64,000 nt of DNA from Streptomyces sp. CC208A (GCF_030010625.1 NZ_JASCXN010000001.1:310001-374000); one strand, 5' to 3'; shown: positions 1 to 9,411, numbered from the stretch's first letter. Translations and numbers: made by a program. Notes: generated by a model not told the origin, from the letters alone.

Positions 1-44
1 GCGCGACGACCAACTTCCGCAATTCGTTAGGAGCAACTGAAACC

Positions 45-1832
45 ATGTCGGTTTCCGTAACCCTGCCGGCGCTCGGCGAGAGCGTCACCGAGGGCACCGT
101 CACCCGCTGGCTCAAGGCCGAGGGTGAGCGTGTCGAGGCCGACGAGCCGCTGCTCGAGGTCTCGACCGACAAGGTCGACACCGAGATCCCCGCCCCCGCG
201 TCGGGCATCCTCGCCTCCATCAAGGTCGCCGAGGACGAGACCGTCGAGGTCGGCGCGGAGCTCGCCATCATCGACGACGGCTCGGGTGCCCCCGCGGCCG
301 CCCCGGCCCCCGCCGCCGAGACCGCCGCCGCTCCGGCTCCGGCCGCCGAGGCCCCGGCCGCCCCGGCGCCGCAGGCCGCCCCGTCCACCGAGGTCCAGGA
401 GCCGGCCCCGGCCCCGACCGCCGAGGCCGCCGCCGGTGCCGGTTCCGCCCAGGGCACGGACGTGGTCCTGCCCGCGCTCGGCGAGTCCGTCACCGAGGGC
501 ACCGTGACCCGCTGGCTGAAGTCGGTCGGCGAGACCGTCGAGGCCGACGAGCCGCTCCTTGAGGTCTCCACGGACAAGGTCGACACCGAGATCCCGGCGC
601 CCGCCTCCGGCGTGCTCCTGGAGATCGTCGTCGGCGAGGACGAGACCGCCGAGGTCGGCGCCAAGCTGGCCGTCATCGGCGCCGCGGGTGCCGCGCCGGC
701 CGCGCCCGCCGCCCCGGCCCCGGCCGCCCCGGTGCAGGCCCCGGCCGCTCCGGCCCCGGCTGCCCCGGCTCCCGCCCCGGCCGCCCCCGCCGCCGCCCCG
801 GCGCAGGCTCCGGCCGCCCCGGCCGCGCCCGCCCCGTCGCTGGCCCCGGCCGTGGTCACCCCGGTCCCGGCGACCCCGGCCCCGGCCGCCGCTCCGACTG
901 CGCCCTCGGAGGATGGCGCCTACGTGACCCCGCTGGTCCGCAAGCTCGCCACCGAGAACGGTGTCGACCTGGCGACCGTCAAGGGCTCCGGCGTCGGCGG
1001 CCGCATCCGCAAGCAGGACGTCCTCGCGGCCGCCGAGGCCAAGAAGGCCGCCCCGGCCCCCGCCGCCGCTCCGGCCGCCGCGAAGGCCGCTCCGGCCCTG
1101 GAGGTCTCCCCGCTGCGCGGCCAGACCGTCAAGATGACCCGCATGCGCAAGGTCATCGGCGACAACATGATGAAGGCGCTGCACGGCCAGGCCCAGCTGT
1201 CCTCGGTCGTCGAGGTCGACATCACCAAGCTGATGAAGCTGCGCGCCCGCGCCAAGGACGCGTTCGCGGCCCGCGAGGGCGTCAAGCTCTCCCCGATGCC
1301 GTTCTTCGTCAAGGCGGCGGCCCAGGCGCTGAAGGCCCACCCGGTCATCAACGCCCGGATCAACGAGGACGAGGGCACGATCACCTACTTCGACACCGAG
1401 AACATCGGTATCGCGGTGGACTCCGAGAAGGGCCTGATGACCCCGGTCATCAAGGGTGCGGGCGACCTGAACATCGCCGGCATCTCCAAGGCCACGGCGG
1501 AGCTGGCCGGCAAGGTCCGCGGCAACAAGATCACCCCGGACGAGCTGGCGGGCGCGACCTTCACGATCTCCAACACGGGTTCGCGCGGCGCGCTGTTCGA
1601 CACCATCATCGTTCCGCCGAACCAGGTCGCCATCCTGGGCATCGGCGCCACGGTGAAGCGCCCGGCCGTGATCGAGACCGCCGAGGGCACCGTCATCGGC
1701 ATCCGTGACATGACCTACCTGACGCTCTCCTACGACCACCGTCTGGTGGACGGCGCCGACGCCGCCCGCTACCTGGTGGCCGTGAAGGCGATCCTGGAGG
1801 CCGGCGAGTTCGAGGTGGACCTCGGCCTGTAA
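45..1832 (+). CDS. sucB: Dihydrolipoamide acyltransferase (E2) of the 2-oxoacid dehydrogenase complex
   Basis: 595 aa E2 core enzyme that moves acyl groups from its lipoyl arm to CoA. Two lipoyl domains (about 1-78 and 140-215) each carry the DKVDTE lipoylation site (first Lys near 43). Long Ala/Pro linkers separate them. A peripheral-subunit (E3) binding domain ([10 protein letters not shown], about 290-325) and a catalytic domain ending in SYDHRLVDG (His about 565, Asp about 569) follow. The start follows TTAGGAGC. Automated pipelines usually name this family SucB, but aceE two genes downstream suggests it mainly serves pyruvate dehydrogenase; actinobacterial E2 can be shared with 2-oxoglutarate dehydrogenase. 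Confidence is high for E2, moderate for which complex. Its own lipoylation depends on lipA/lipB at 15-17 kb. Confidence 0.93.
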   Translation: MSVSVTLPALGESVTEGTVTRWLKAEGERVEADEPLLEVSTDKVDTEIPAPASGILASIKVAEDETVEVGAELAIIDDGSGAPAAAPAPAAETAAAPAPAAEAPAAPAPQAAPSTEVQEPAPAPTAEAAAGAGSAQGTDVVLPALGESVTEGTVTRWLKSVGETVEADEPLLEVSTDKVDTEIPAPASGVLLEIVVGEDETAEVGAKLAVIGAAGAAPAAPAAPAPAAPVQAPAAPAPAAPAPAPAAPAAAPAQAPAAPAAPAPSLAPAVVTPVPATPAPAAAPTAPSEDGAYVTPLVRKLATENGVDLATVKGSGVGGRIRKQDVLAAAEAKKAAPAPAAAPAAAKAAPALEVSPLRGQTVKMTRMRKVIGDNMMKALHGQAQLSSVVEVDITKLMKLRARAKDAFAAREGVKLSPMPFFVKAAAQALKAHPVINARINEDEGTITYFDTENIGIAVDSEKGLMTPVIKGAGDLNIAGISKATAELAGKVRGNKITPDELAGATFTISNTGSRGALFDTIIVPPNQVAILGIGATVKRPAVIETAEGTVIGIRDMTYLTLSYDHRLVDGADAARYLVAVKAILEAGEFEVDLGL

Positions 1833-1880
1833 GGACTTGTAGGGCTCTACCCCTCCGAGGCAACGTAACAAGCCTCACCA

Positions 1881-1922
1881 GCGGTGTCCCCGTCCGGATG
1901 TGGGTCCGGACGGGGGCACCGC
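1881..1922. terminator. Hairpin after the E2 gene
   Basis: Arms GCGGTG-T-CCCCGTCCGGA and TCCGGACGGGG-G-CACCGC pair with one mismatch around a 6-nt loop. It lies about 50 bp past the E2 stop. It lies upstream of the preferred gntR start at 1964, which argues against starting gntR at 1898 inside the hairpin. Confidence 0.75.
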
Positions 1923-1963
1923 CGTATTGTCTAAGGGTCACGAACTCCCGGAGGAGCCGCTCA

Positions 1964-2587
1964 ATGACCGTCCCCGTCGTCCACTCGCTGCGCGAGCAGA
2001 TCCGCGAGCACATCGTGGAGGGGATCGTCAGCGGCCGCTGGAAGCCGGGCGAGCGGATCGTGGAGCGCCGGATCGCGACCGAGCTGGAGGTGTCCCAGAC
2101 GCCGGTCCGCGAGGCGCTGCGGGAGCTGGAGTCGCTGCGGCTGATCGAGTCGGCGCCGAACAAGGGCGTCCGGGTCCGCAACCTCACCGCCGCCGACCTG
2201 GAGGAGAGCTACCCGGTCCGGGCCGGTCTGGAGCAGATCGCGGCCGAGCTGGCCGCGCCCCGGCTGTCCGCCGACTGCTCGGCCCTGGAGCCGCACGTGG
2301 CGGCCCTGTACGAGGCGGACGCGAGCTCCGACGGCACAGCGCAGGTCCGGCACACGGTGGCCTTCCACCGCGAGCTGGTGAAGGCGGCCGGCAACAGCGT
2401 GCTGCTGCACACCTGGGAGGGGCTCGGCATCGAGGTCTTCACCGCCCTGTCGATCCGCTGGCTGGGCACGGTGCAGAAGTCGTACGCGGAGGAGCACCAG
2501 GAGCTGGTGGAGGCCTTCCGCCGGGGCGATCCGAACATCGGGGCCCTGGTGAAGGCCCACGTGCTGGGCTGCGCGCCGCGCGCCTGA
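1964..2587 (+). CDS. GntR-family regulator, FCD subfamily
   Basis: 207 aa. The N-terminal winged helix (SLREQIREHIVEGIVSGRWK, then TPVREALRELESL) is typical GntR. The C-terminal part is the all-helical FCD ligand domain (AELAAPRLSADC; VAFHRELVKAAGNS). The ATG at 1964 is preferred: GGAGG sits 9-15 nt upstream, while an upstream in-frame start would fall in a terminator hairpin. FCD regulators usually sense small organic acids. The gene sits between the PDH E2 and E1 genes, and a perfect 15-bp palindrome overlaps the aceE promoter just downstream. I infer that it regulates aceE; its ligand cannot be read from sequence. Confidence 0.88.
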   Translation: MTVPVVHSLREQIREHIVEGIVSGRWKPGERIVERRIATELEVSQTPVREALRELESLRLIESAPNKGVRVRNLTAADLEESYPVRAGLEQIAAELAAPRLSADCSALEPHVAALYEADASSDGTAQVRHTVAFHRELVKAAGNSVLLHTWEGLGIEVFTALSIRWLGTVQKSYAEEHQELVEAFRRGDPNIGALVKAHVLGCAPRA

Positions 2588-2607
2588 GCCGTCGCCGCAG
2601 GTGGGAG

Positions 2608-2626
2608 CCCCGTTCCGGCGGGGTTT
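2608..2626 (+). terminator. Short hairpin after gntR
   Basis: CCCCG-TTCCGG-CGGGG followed by TTT, about 20 bp past the gntR stop. The 5-bp stem is weak, so some read-through toward aceE is possible. Confidence 0.4.
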
Positions 2627-2738
2627 CCGGCGTTTTCCGGTATTCGAAAGAAGAAGCGAAAACGCGGCACCGGGTGCCCGATTCCACGGCACCCTGTGCC
2701 GACTTTCCTGGTCTGGAGAGGTTTCCCCCTTCAACCCT

Positions 2739-2768
2739 TTGATCGATCATCGATCGGCGGTTTACAGT
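2739..2768 (+). promoter_or_regulatory. aceE promoter with palindromic operator
   Basis: -35 TTGATC (2739-2744) and -10 TACAGT (2763-2768) with an 18-nt spacer. The perfect palindrome GATCGATCATCGATC (2741-2755) overlaps the -35 and spacer, a position where a repressor would block polymerase. This predicts an approximately 85-nt leader before aceE. The nearby GntR/FCD protein is the obvious candidate ligand; that link is inference. Confidence 0.6.
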
Positions 2769-2860
2769 CTTCGGCGGGCCGTCACCCGGCCCTTCGCCCT
2801 GTCCTGCCAGACAAGGCCACCGTTTTTGTCTCCACCCCACCTGTCCGGAAGGCGGCGATC

Positions 2861-5563
2861 ATGACCGATCCCGTAGGCAAGATTCCGAGCGAGCTCGACC
2901 AGCTCCCGGACCGTGACACCGAGGAGACCGCCGAGTGGGCGGCCTCCCTCGACGCCGTCACCAAGGCCGCCGGCCCCCACCGGGCCGCCTACCTGATGCG
3001 CCGCACGCTCCAGCACGCCGAGGGCGCGGGCCTCGCCCTGCCCAAGCTCCTGGAGACGGACTACCTCAACACCATCCCCACCTCCGCCGAGCCCGGCGTT
3101 CCCGGTGACGAGGAGATGGAGCGGAAGATCACCGCGTGGAACCGCTGGAACGCGGCCGCGATGGTCACCCGCGGCTCCAAGCACGGCGTCGGCGGCCACA
3201 TCGCCACCTTCGCCTCCGCGGCCTGGCTCTACGAGACCGGCTTCAACCACTTCTTCAAGGGCAAGGAAGCCGACGGTTCCGGCGACCAGCTCTACATCCA
3301 GGGCCACGCCTCCCCCGGCATCTACGCCCGCGCCTTCCTCGACGGCCGCCTCACCGAGGCCCACCTCGACAACTTCCGGCAGGAGTCCGGCGGCGAGGGC
3401 CTGCCCTCCTACCCGCACCCGCGCCGCCTCCCCTGGCTGTGGGAGTTCCCCACCGTCTCCATGGGTCTCGGCCCGCTCTCCGCGATCTACCAGGCGCGTT
3501 TCAACCGCTATCTGACCAACCGCTCCATCAAGGACGTCTCCGCCTCGCACGTCTGGGCCTTCCTCGGCGACGGCGAGATGGACGAGCCCGAGTCGACCGC
3601 CGCCCTCGCGCTCGCGGCCCGCGAGGGTCTGGACAACCTGACCTTCGTCATCAACTGCAACCTGCAGCGCCTCGACGGCCCGGTCCGCGCCAACTTCAAG
3701 ATCGTGCAGGAGCTGGAGGCCCAGTTCCGCGGCGCCGGCTGGAACGTCGTCAAGACCCTCTGGGGCAACGCCTGGGACGAGCTGTTCGCGCTCGACACCA
3801 CCGGCGCCCTGGTCCGCCGCCTCCGCGAGGTGCCGGACGCGCAGGTCCAGACGTACCAGACCCGTGACGCCGCCTACATCCGCGAGGACTTCTTCGGCAA
3901 GGACCCGGCGCTCGTCGAGATGGCGAAGCTGCTCTCGGACGACAGGATCCTGGAGTGCTTCCACCTCTCGCGCGGTGGCCACGAGCCGCGCAAGGTGTAC
4001 GCCGCGTACAAGGCGGCCCTGGAGTTCAAGGGCGCGCCGACCGTGATCCTGGCGCAGACCGTCAAGGGCTTCACCCTGGGTGAGGGCTTCGCGTCGAAGA
4101 ACGCGAACCACCAGATGAAGAAGCTGACGACGGACGAGTTCAAGAACATGCGTGACCTTCTTGAACTGCCCATCTCCGACGCGCAGTTCGTCGACGGCGT
4201 GGTGCCCTACGGCCACCCGGGCGCCGACTCCCCCGAGGTCCGCTACCTCCAGGAGCGCCGCGCCGCCCTCGGCGGCCCCGCCCCGGCCCGCCGCGTCCAC
4301 CCGGTCGCCCCGCTGCCGGCCCCGGCCGAGAAGGCCTTCGCCGCCTTCGACAAGGGCTCCGGCTCGCAGTCGGTCGCCACCACGATGGCCTTCGTCCGGC
4401 TGGTGAAGGACCTGGTGCGCGACAAGGAGACCGGCAAGCGCTGGGTCCCGATCGTCCCTGACGAGGCCCGCACCTTCGGCATGGAGTCGCTGTTCCCCTC
4501 GCTCGGCATCTACTCGCCGAAGGGGCAGACGTACGAGCCGGTCGACCGCGACCAGCTGATGTACTACAAGGAGGCCGTCAACGGCCAGATCCTGAACGAG
4601 GGCATCACCGAGGCCGGCTCGATGGCCGACTTCATCGCCGCGTCGACCTCGTACGCCACGCACGGCGAGACGATGATCCCGTTCTACATCTTCTACTCGA
4701 TGTTCGGCTGGCAGCGGACCGCCGACCAGATGTGGCAGCTCGGCGACCAGCTCGGCCGCGGCTTCCTCGTCGGCGCCACCGCGGGCCGTACGACCCTGAC
4801 CGGTGAGGGCCTCCAGCACGCCGACGGCCACTCCCCCGTCATCGCGGCCACCAACCCGGCCGCCCTGACCTACGACCCGGCCTTCGCCTACGAGGTCGCG
4901 GCCATCGTCAAGGAGGGTCTGCGCCGGATGTACGGCGAGGCCGCGCCGGGCGAGGACCAGGACGTCTTCTACTACCTGACGGTCTACAACGAGCCGCTGC
5001 CGCAGCCGGCCAAGCCGGGCCACGCCGGCGTCGACGAGGGCATCGTCAAGGGCCTGTACCGCTTCAACACCGCCGAGTCGGCCGGGCTGACCCTGCCCGC
5101 CAACGCCCCGCGGATCCAGCTGCTCGGCTCGGGCACCGCGATCCACTGGGCCCTGGAGGCGCAGAAGCTGCTCGCCGAGGAGTGGGGCGTGGGCGCCGAC
5201 GTGTGGTCCGCCACCTCCTGGACCGAGCTGCGGCGCGACGCCCTGGAGGCGGACGCGGCGCTGCTGCGCGGCGAGGAGCGGGTGCCGTACGTGCGCCAGG
5301 CCCTCGCGGGCATCGACTCGCCGGTCCTGGCGGTCTCCGACTACATGCGCCAGGTCCCGGACCAGATCGCGCAGTGGGTCGAGCAGGACTGGTCCTCGCT
5401 GGGTGCCGACGGCTTCGGCCTCTCGGACACCCGCGCCGCCGCCCGCCGCCACTTCGGTGTCGACGCCCAGTCGATCGTGGCCGCCTCGCTGGCCCGGCTC
5501 GCCCGCCGCGGCGAGGTCCCGGCGACGGCCGTGAAGGAGGCGCGCGAGCGCTACGGCCTGTAG
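2861..5563 (+). CDS. aceE: Pyruvate dehydrogenase E1 component, homodimeric type
   Basis: 900 aa, the size of homodimeric AceE (about 890-920 aa). It decarboxylates pyruvate with thiamine diphosphate and acetylates the E2 lipoyl group. The ThDP-binding segment is clear: GDGEMDEPES followed by INCNLQRLDGPV. The C-terminal transketolase-like half (EGITEAGSMADF; FYIFYSMFGWQRTADQMW) is also typical. Start ATG at 2861 follows GGAAGGCGG; an in-frame extension upstream would run through the promoter and is rejected. It follows the E2 and GntR genes, so the locus supplies E1 and E2 of PDH. A very strong terminator follows the stop. Confidence 0.97.
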   Translation: MTDPVGKIPSELDQLPDRDTEETAEWAASLDAVTKAAGPHRAAYLMRRTLQHAEGAGLALPKLLETDYLNTIPTSAEPGVPGDEEMERKITAWNRWNAAAMVTRGSKHGVGGHIATFASAAWLYETGFNHFFKGKEADGSGDQLYIQGHASPGIYARAFLDGRLTEAHLDNFRQESGGEGLPSYPHPRRLPWLWEFPTVSMGLGPLSAIYQARFNRYLTNRSIKDVSASHVWAFLGDGEMDEPESTAALALAAREGLDNLTFVINCNLQRLDGPVRANFKIVQELEAQFRGAGWNVVKTLWGNAWDELFALDTTGALVRRLREVPDAQVQTYQTRDAAYIREDFFGKDPALVEMAKLLSDDRILECFHLSRGGHEPRKVYAAYKAALEFKGAPTVILAQTVKGFTLGEGFASKNANHQMKKLTTDEFKNMRDLLELPISDAQFVDGVVPYGHPGADSPEVRYLQERRAALGGPAPARRVHPVAPLPAPAEKAFAAFDKGSGSQSVATTMAFVRLVKDLVRDKETGKRWVPIVPDEARTFGMESLFPSLGIYSPKGQTYEPVDRDQLMYYKEAVNGQILNEGITEAGSMADFIAASTSYATHGETMIPFYIFYSMFGWQRTADQMWQLGDQLGRGFLVGATAGRTTLTGEGLQHADGHSPVIAATNPAALTYDPAFAYEVAAIVKEGLRRMYGEAAPGEDQDVFYYLTVYNEPLPQPAKPGHAGVDEGIVKGLYRFNTAESAGLTLPANAPRIQLLGSGTAIHWALEAQKLLAEEWGVGADVWSATSWTELRRDALEADAALLRGEERVPYVRQALAGIDSPVLAVSDYMRQVPDQIAQWVEQDWSSLGADGFGLSDTRAAARRHFGVDAQSIVAASLARLARRGEVPATAVKEARERYGL

Positions 5564-5573
5564 GAACCGAGAC

Positions 5574-5620
5574 AGGTGGGGCCCCGCCGCGACGGAGACC
5601 GTCGCGGCGGGGCCCCACCT
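5574..5620. terminator. Perfect 22-bp bidirectional terminator hairpin
   Basis: Two 22-nt arms (5574-5595, 5599-5620) are exactly complementary around the loop AGA. It lies between convergent aceE and the metS-like gene and probably serves both. Confidence 0.85.
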
Positions 5621-5629
5621 GTTCGCCGG

Positions 5630-5767
5630 TCACTCGGCCGGACGGACCCCCGGCGGCGGGGGCTCGGGCTCGGGGGCGTGCCGTCGCAGCCGGATGATGG
5701 CGGCGACCAGGCCGCCCCACACGATGGCGATGGCGATGATCATCATGACGATGGCGCCTGCCGACAT
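5630..5767 (-). CDS. Small membrane subunit of an NSS-family transporter (MetS-like)
   Basis: 45 aa: a short start, one hydrophobic helix (about 4-27, IVMMIIAIAIVWGGLVAAII) and a basic then proline-rich cytoplasmic tail. Its ATG overlaps the stop of the large transporter gene in TGATG, so the two are translationally coupled. Corynebacterial MetP requires a similar one-helix partner, MetS, for methionine/alanine uptake. Identification rests on size, topology and position; the substrate is not shown by sequence. Such short genes are easily missed. Confidence 0.75.
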   Translation of the reverse strand: MSAGAIVMMIIAIAIVWGGLVAAIIRLRRHAPEPEPPPPGVRPAE

Positions 5768-7299
5768 CAGGGCTCCTTCCTTTCTTCCGGTGCCTCCATG
5801 TCGAGGTCGATGTCCTCGCCGCCCGCCTTCCACGGGATCAGGGAGAGGACCACTCCGACGACCAGGGCGCCGAGGGCGACCCCCCAGCCGGTGGTGAGCA
5901 GGAAGGTCGTCGAGTAGCCCTCGTAGTTCTCGTCGAACTCCTTGCGCAGGCTGTCGATCATCATCCAGCCGAGCACCAGCGGGGTGATGACGCCGAGGCA
6001 GATCCGCCACCAGTGGCCGAGGGCGATCGCCGAGGTGGCGTCCGCGTTCCGCTGGAGCTCGGGCAGCTTCCGCAGCAGCCAGACGATGACGACGAGGGCG
6101 ACCAGGGCGGCGAGCGCGATGCCGTACGCGTTGATGAAGTGGTCGGAGGCGTCGAGCAGGTACACGCCGTCGTCGGTCGGGAACAGCAGGATCGAGACGA
6201 CCGCCACCAGGCCGCCGATGCCGAACACGGCGGGGATCCGGCGCATTCCGGTGCGGTCCTGCACCGCGGAGACGACCACCTGCACGATGGAGATCAGCGA
6301 GGAGAGTCCGGCGACCACCAGGGAGCAGAAGAACAGGACGCCGAACAGGCCGCCCAGCGGCATCTCGGAGATGACGGCGGGGAAGGCGACGAACGCGAGC
6401 CCGAGGCCCGCGCTGGCGACCTCGCCCACCGGGACCCCCGAGGCGGTGGCCAGGTAGCCGAGGGTCGCGAAGACGCCGATGCCCGCGAGGATCTCGAAGG
6501 AGCTGTTGGCGAAGCCGGCCACCATCGCGGAGCCGGTGATGTCCGCCCTGCGCCCGAGGTACGAGGCGTACGTCACCATGATGCCGAAGCCGATCGACAG
6601 CGAGAAGAAGATCTGCCCGTACGCGGCCACCCACACGCTGCCGTTGCCCAGTTCCGACCAGTCGGGCGAGAAGAGCGCGTCGAGCCCGGTGGCGGCGCCG
6701 TCCAGGGTCAGCGCCCGGATCACCAGGGCCACGAAGAAGACGACGAGCAGCGGGATGAAGATCCGGTTGGCGCGCTCGACGCCGCGCCGGATGCCGAACG
6801 CCAGGATGACGAGCACGACGACCCAGACGGCGATCAGGGGCCAGAGCACCCCGGGCACGTAACTCGACACGGTGCCCGGCGTCTCGGCCACCTTCAGGAA
6901 GTCGCCGAAGAGGAAGGCCTGCGGGTCGTCGCCCCACTGCTGGCCCACCGAGAAGCCGACGTACCGCACGGCCCAGGCGATGATGACCGCGTAGTAGGTG
7001 GCGATCACGAACGAGATCACCACCTGCCACCAGCCGATGACCTCGGCGGGCCGGGACATCCGGCGCAGTGCCGCCGGCGGTGACATCCGGTACTTGCGGC
7101 CGATCGTGTACTCCATGATCAGCAAAGGGATGCCGGCGGTGAGCAGGGCGATCAGGTACGGCAGGAGGAAGGCGCCGCCGCCGTTCTCGTAGGCGACGGC
7201 CGGGAATCTCCAGATGTTGCCCAGACCGATGGCGGATCCGATCGCCGCCATCAGGAATCCGGCACGCGTGGTCCACTGCTCACGGGGTTGTACCGTCAT
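5767..7299 (-). CDS. Sodium-dependent NSS-family transporter (MetP-like)
   Basis: 510 aa integral membrane protein of the neurotransmitter:sodium symporter (LeuT-fold) family with about 12 helices. The N-terminal signature AAIGSAIGLGNIWRFPAVAY contains the unwound first helix that binds Na+ and substrate. Start ATG at 7299 places this motif about 17 residues in, as usual; a longer in-frame extension has no family similarity. It is coupled to the 45-aa subunit downstream, the arrangement of MetPS methionine/alanine importers. It diverges from the WYL regulator gene across 118 bp. Substrate is inferred as a neutral amino acid. Confidence is high for family, moderate for MetP function. Confidence 0.9.
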   Translation of the reverse strand: MTVQPREQWTTRAGFLMAAIGSAIGLGNIWRFPAVAYENGGGAFLLPYLIALLTAGIPLLIMEYTIGRKYRMSPPAALRRMSRPAEVIGWWQVVISFVIATYYAVIIAWAVRYVGFSVGQQWGDDPQAFLFGDFLKVAETPGTVSSYVPGVLWPLIAVWVVVLVILAFGIRRGVERANRIFIPLLVVFFVALVIRALTLDGAATGLDALFSPDWSELGNGSVWVAAYGQIFFSLSIGFGIMVTYASYLGRRADITGSAMVAGFANSSFEILAGIGVFATLGYLATASGVPVGEVASAGLGLAFVAFPAVISEMPLGGLFGVLFFCSLVVAGLSSLISIVQVVVSAVQDRTGMRRIPAVFGIGGLVAVVSILLFPTDDGVYLLDASDHFINAYGIALAALVALVVIVWLLRKLPELQRNADATSAIALGHWWRICLGVITPLVLGWMMIDSLRKEFDENYEGYSTTFLLTTGWGVALGALVVGVVLSLIPWKAGGEDIDLDMEAPEERKEP

Positions 7300-7417
7300 G
7301 TGCCTGTCCTCGGTCGTCGCGGGTGTCCCTGCTCCAGAACTGACCTGAGGGCACGTTAGCCCGGAACATCCCGGTTCGCTCCTCGAAGCGCCGGGCGGCG
7401 GAGCGGGACGGGGGACA

Positions 7418-8416
7418 ATGGCGGCCATGCGCGCCGCCCGGCTGATCAAGATGGTCCTGCTGCTCCAGTCCCGCCCCTCGATGACGGCGGCCGAGCTCGC
7501 CGCGGAGCTGGAGGTCTCCGAACGGACCATCACCCGGGACGCCCTCGCCCTCTCGGAGGCGGGGGTCCCGGTCTACGCGGACCGGGGCAGGACCGGCGGC
7601 TACCGGCTGATCGGCGGGTACCGCACCCGGCTCACCGGCCTGGCCCGCGACGAGGCAGAGGCGCTGTTCCTGTCCGGGCTGCCCGGCGCGCTGCGCGACA
7701 TGGGCCTGGAGGACACCGCGTCGACGGCCCGGCTCAAGCTCGCCGCGGCGCTCTCCCCCGCCCTGAAGGACGCGCCCCGCTCGGCCGCCCAGCGCTTCCA
7801 CCTGGACGCCCCCGGCTGGTACCAGGAGCCCCGGACCCCGGAGCTGCTGGCCCCGGTCGCCGAGGCGGTCTGGGACGACCGGCCGGTCGGGGCCCGCTAC
7901 CGGCGGCCGGACGGCGAGGTGACGCGGGAGCTCGAACCGTACGGGCTCGTCCTGAAGGCCGGGGTCTGGTACGTCTGCGCCCGCGCGGGCGGGTCCTGGC
8001 GCACGTACCGGGTGGACCGGTTCACGGCGGTCGAGCTCCGCGCCGGGCACTTCGTACGGGATCCGGAGTTCGACCTGCCGTCCTTCTGGGCCGAACGGGC
8101 GGCGGAGTTCGCCCGTTCGCTGCTGCGCGCCGAGGTGACCCTCCGTCTGACGGAGGCGGGAGCCCGCCGCCTGGCGCACGTGACGGACCGCGCGGCCGCC
8201 GAGGAGGCCCTGGCGGCGGCCGAACGGGACGCGGAGGGCCGCCTGACGGCGACCCTGAGGGTGGAGGACGAGGAGGTGGCGTACGGTCAGCTGCTCGCCC
8301 TGGGCCCGGAGGCGGAGGTCCTGGCCCCGGAGACCCTGCGCGAGCGCTTCGCGCGGGCGGCCAGGGGGCTGGCGGAGCTGTACGGGGAGCCCCGTCCTCG
8401 GCGTCCTCAGCGGTAG
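7418..8416 (+). CDS. HTH/WYL-domain transcriptional regulator
   Basis: 332 aa. An N-terminal HTH_11/DeoR-like helix-turn-helix (MTAAELAAELEVSERTITRD, about 24-43) is followed by a WYL domain (about 140-210: GARYRRPDGEVTRELEPYG, then WYVCARAGG and TYRVDRF) and the WYL C-terminal extension. WYL domains bind ligands or nucleic acid; in actinobacteria such proteins control stress or metabolic genes. A second ATG nine bases downstream (7427) is an equally possible start. The stop overlaps the convergent SDR gene by 10 bp, so there is no room for a terminator. The target is unknown; the divergent transporter gene is a possibility. Confidence 0.88.
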   Translation: MAAMRAARLIKMVLLLQSRPSMTAAELAAELEVSERTITRDALALSEAGVPVYADRGRTGGYRLIGGYRTRLTGLARDEAEALFLSGLPGALRDMGLEDTASTARLKLAAALSPALKDAPRSAAQRFHLDAPGWYQEPRTPELLAPVAEAVWDDRPVGARYRRPDGEVTRELEPYGLVLKAGVWYVCARAGGSWRTYRVDRFTAVELRAGHFVRDPEFDLPSFWAERAAEFARSLLRAEVTLRLTEAGARRLAHVTDRAAAEEALAAAERDAEGRLTATLRVEDEEVAYGQLLALGPEAEVLAPETLRERFARAARGLAELYGEPRPRRPQR

Positions 8417-9408
8417 TCGTCCGGCGACACCGTCTCGTCGGTCTCCTTGGCGAGGATGAAGCCCCAGGCGTCCGGCCGCGAGCCGTCCGTGTCGGTGAGG
8501 CCGTACTCCTTCGCCAGCTGCGCGCTGGACAGGGACCGCCCGTTCCAGCGCGCCCGGTCCGGGTCCGCGGCGAGGGCGGCGATCCCTCGGCCGAGGTACG
8601 CGGGGGACTCGGCGACGGCGAAGTCCGGGACCTTCCCGGTGGCGTCCCGCCAGTTCGCCTCGGTCACCCCGAAGTGGTCCAGCATCTGCTCGGAGCGCAG
8701 CCAGCCGGGCGTGACGGCGACGGCGGTGCAGCCGGAGGGCCTCAGGTCGTGGGAGAGGGCGAAGGCCATCCGGATCGGGGCGGTCTTCGCCAGGTCGTAG
8801 TAGATGTTCTCGCGGTAGTGGGTGCCGTTGTAGTCGGCGGTGCCGTCGGTGACCTCCACGAGCAGTCCGCCCGGGTGGCGGATCAGCAGCGGGACGGCGG
8901 CCGCACTGGTGACGAGGTGGCTCTTGACGCCGAGTTCCAGCATCCGCAGCCCGTCGGCGAGGTCCAGCTCGTGGATCTTCTTGCCGAAGCCGGCCGCGAC
9001 CAGGTGCTCCCCGCCCCAGATGTCGTTGACCAGCACGTCGAGCCGTCCCCGTTCCCGGTCGATCCGTGCGACAAGGTCCGCCACCTGGTCGGGCTCCAGG
9101 TGGTCGGTGGGCACGGCGATGCCCTCGCCGCCCGCGGCGGTGACCAGTTCGGCCGTCTCCTCGATGGTCTCGGTGGTCCGTCCGACCTCACTGGCCTTCT
9201 CCCGGGTGGTGCGCCCGGTGACGTACACGGTGGCCCCGGCGGCCCCGAGCTCCACGGCGATGGCGCGGCCCGCGCCCCGGGTGGCGCCGGCGACCAGGGC
9301 GGTCCTGCCGCGGAGCGGCCGCGTTCCCGCTGTCGTACCCGTCATGCCCGTCATACCTGTCATGGCCGTCCCGTCTGTCCTGTCCGTCATGCCTGTCCTG
9401 TCCGTCAT
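8407..9408 (-). CDS. Short-chain dehydrogenase/reductase
   Basis: SDR oxidoreductase, 333 aa from the outermost ATG. The Rossmann motif TALVAGATRGAGRAIA starts near residue 36. A DHLEPDQVADL segment and a catalytic YRENIYYDLAK-type Tyr-x3-Lys stretch follow, then a PGWLRSEQML substrate loop. It resembles Streptomyces SDRs of about 305 aa, so the true start may be one of several ATGs in the repetitive 5' end (residues 7, 16, 19 or 22; M22 at 9345). That 5' end is made of tandem ATGACGGAC/ATGACAGG-like units. The 3' end overlaps the WYL gene. Substrate unknown. Confidence 0.87.
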   Translation of the reverse strand: MTDRTGMTDRTDGTAMTGMTGMTGTTAGTRPLRGRTALVAGATRGAGRAIAVELGAAGATVYVTGRTTREKASEVGRTTETIEETAELVTAAGGEGIAVPTDHLEPDQVADLVARIDRERGRLDVLVNDIWGGEHLVAAGFGKKIHELDLADGLRMLELGVKSHLVTSAAAVPLLIRHPGGLLVEVTDGTADYNGTHYRENIYYDLAKTAPIRMAFALSHDLRPSGCTAVAVTPGWLRSEQMLDHFGVTEANWRDATGKVPDFAVAESPAYLGRGIAALAADPDRARWNGRSLSSAQLAKEYGLTDTDGSRPDAWGFILAKETDETVSPDDYR

Positions 9409-9411
9409 GCC
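9342..9411 (-). repeat. ATG-containing short tandem repeat at the SDR 5' end
   Basis: On the minus strand, units of 9 or 18 bp beginning ATGAC (such as ATGACGGACAGGACAGGC) repeat imperfectly and encode a Met-Thr-Asp/Gly run. They supply multiple in-frame start codons. Confidence 0.7.

Noticed and set aside
1898..1963. Upstream start of the GntR gene
   Set aside because: It begins inside the terminator hairpin and lacks a ribosome site, whereas 1964 has GGAGG.
2762..5452. 896-codon open frame antisense to aceE
   Set aside because: Wholly opposite a clear aceE; Gly/Val/Arg-rich and without motifs.
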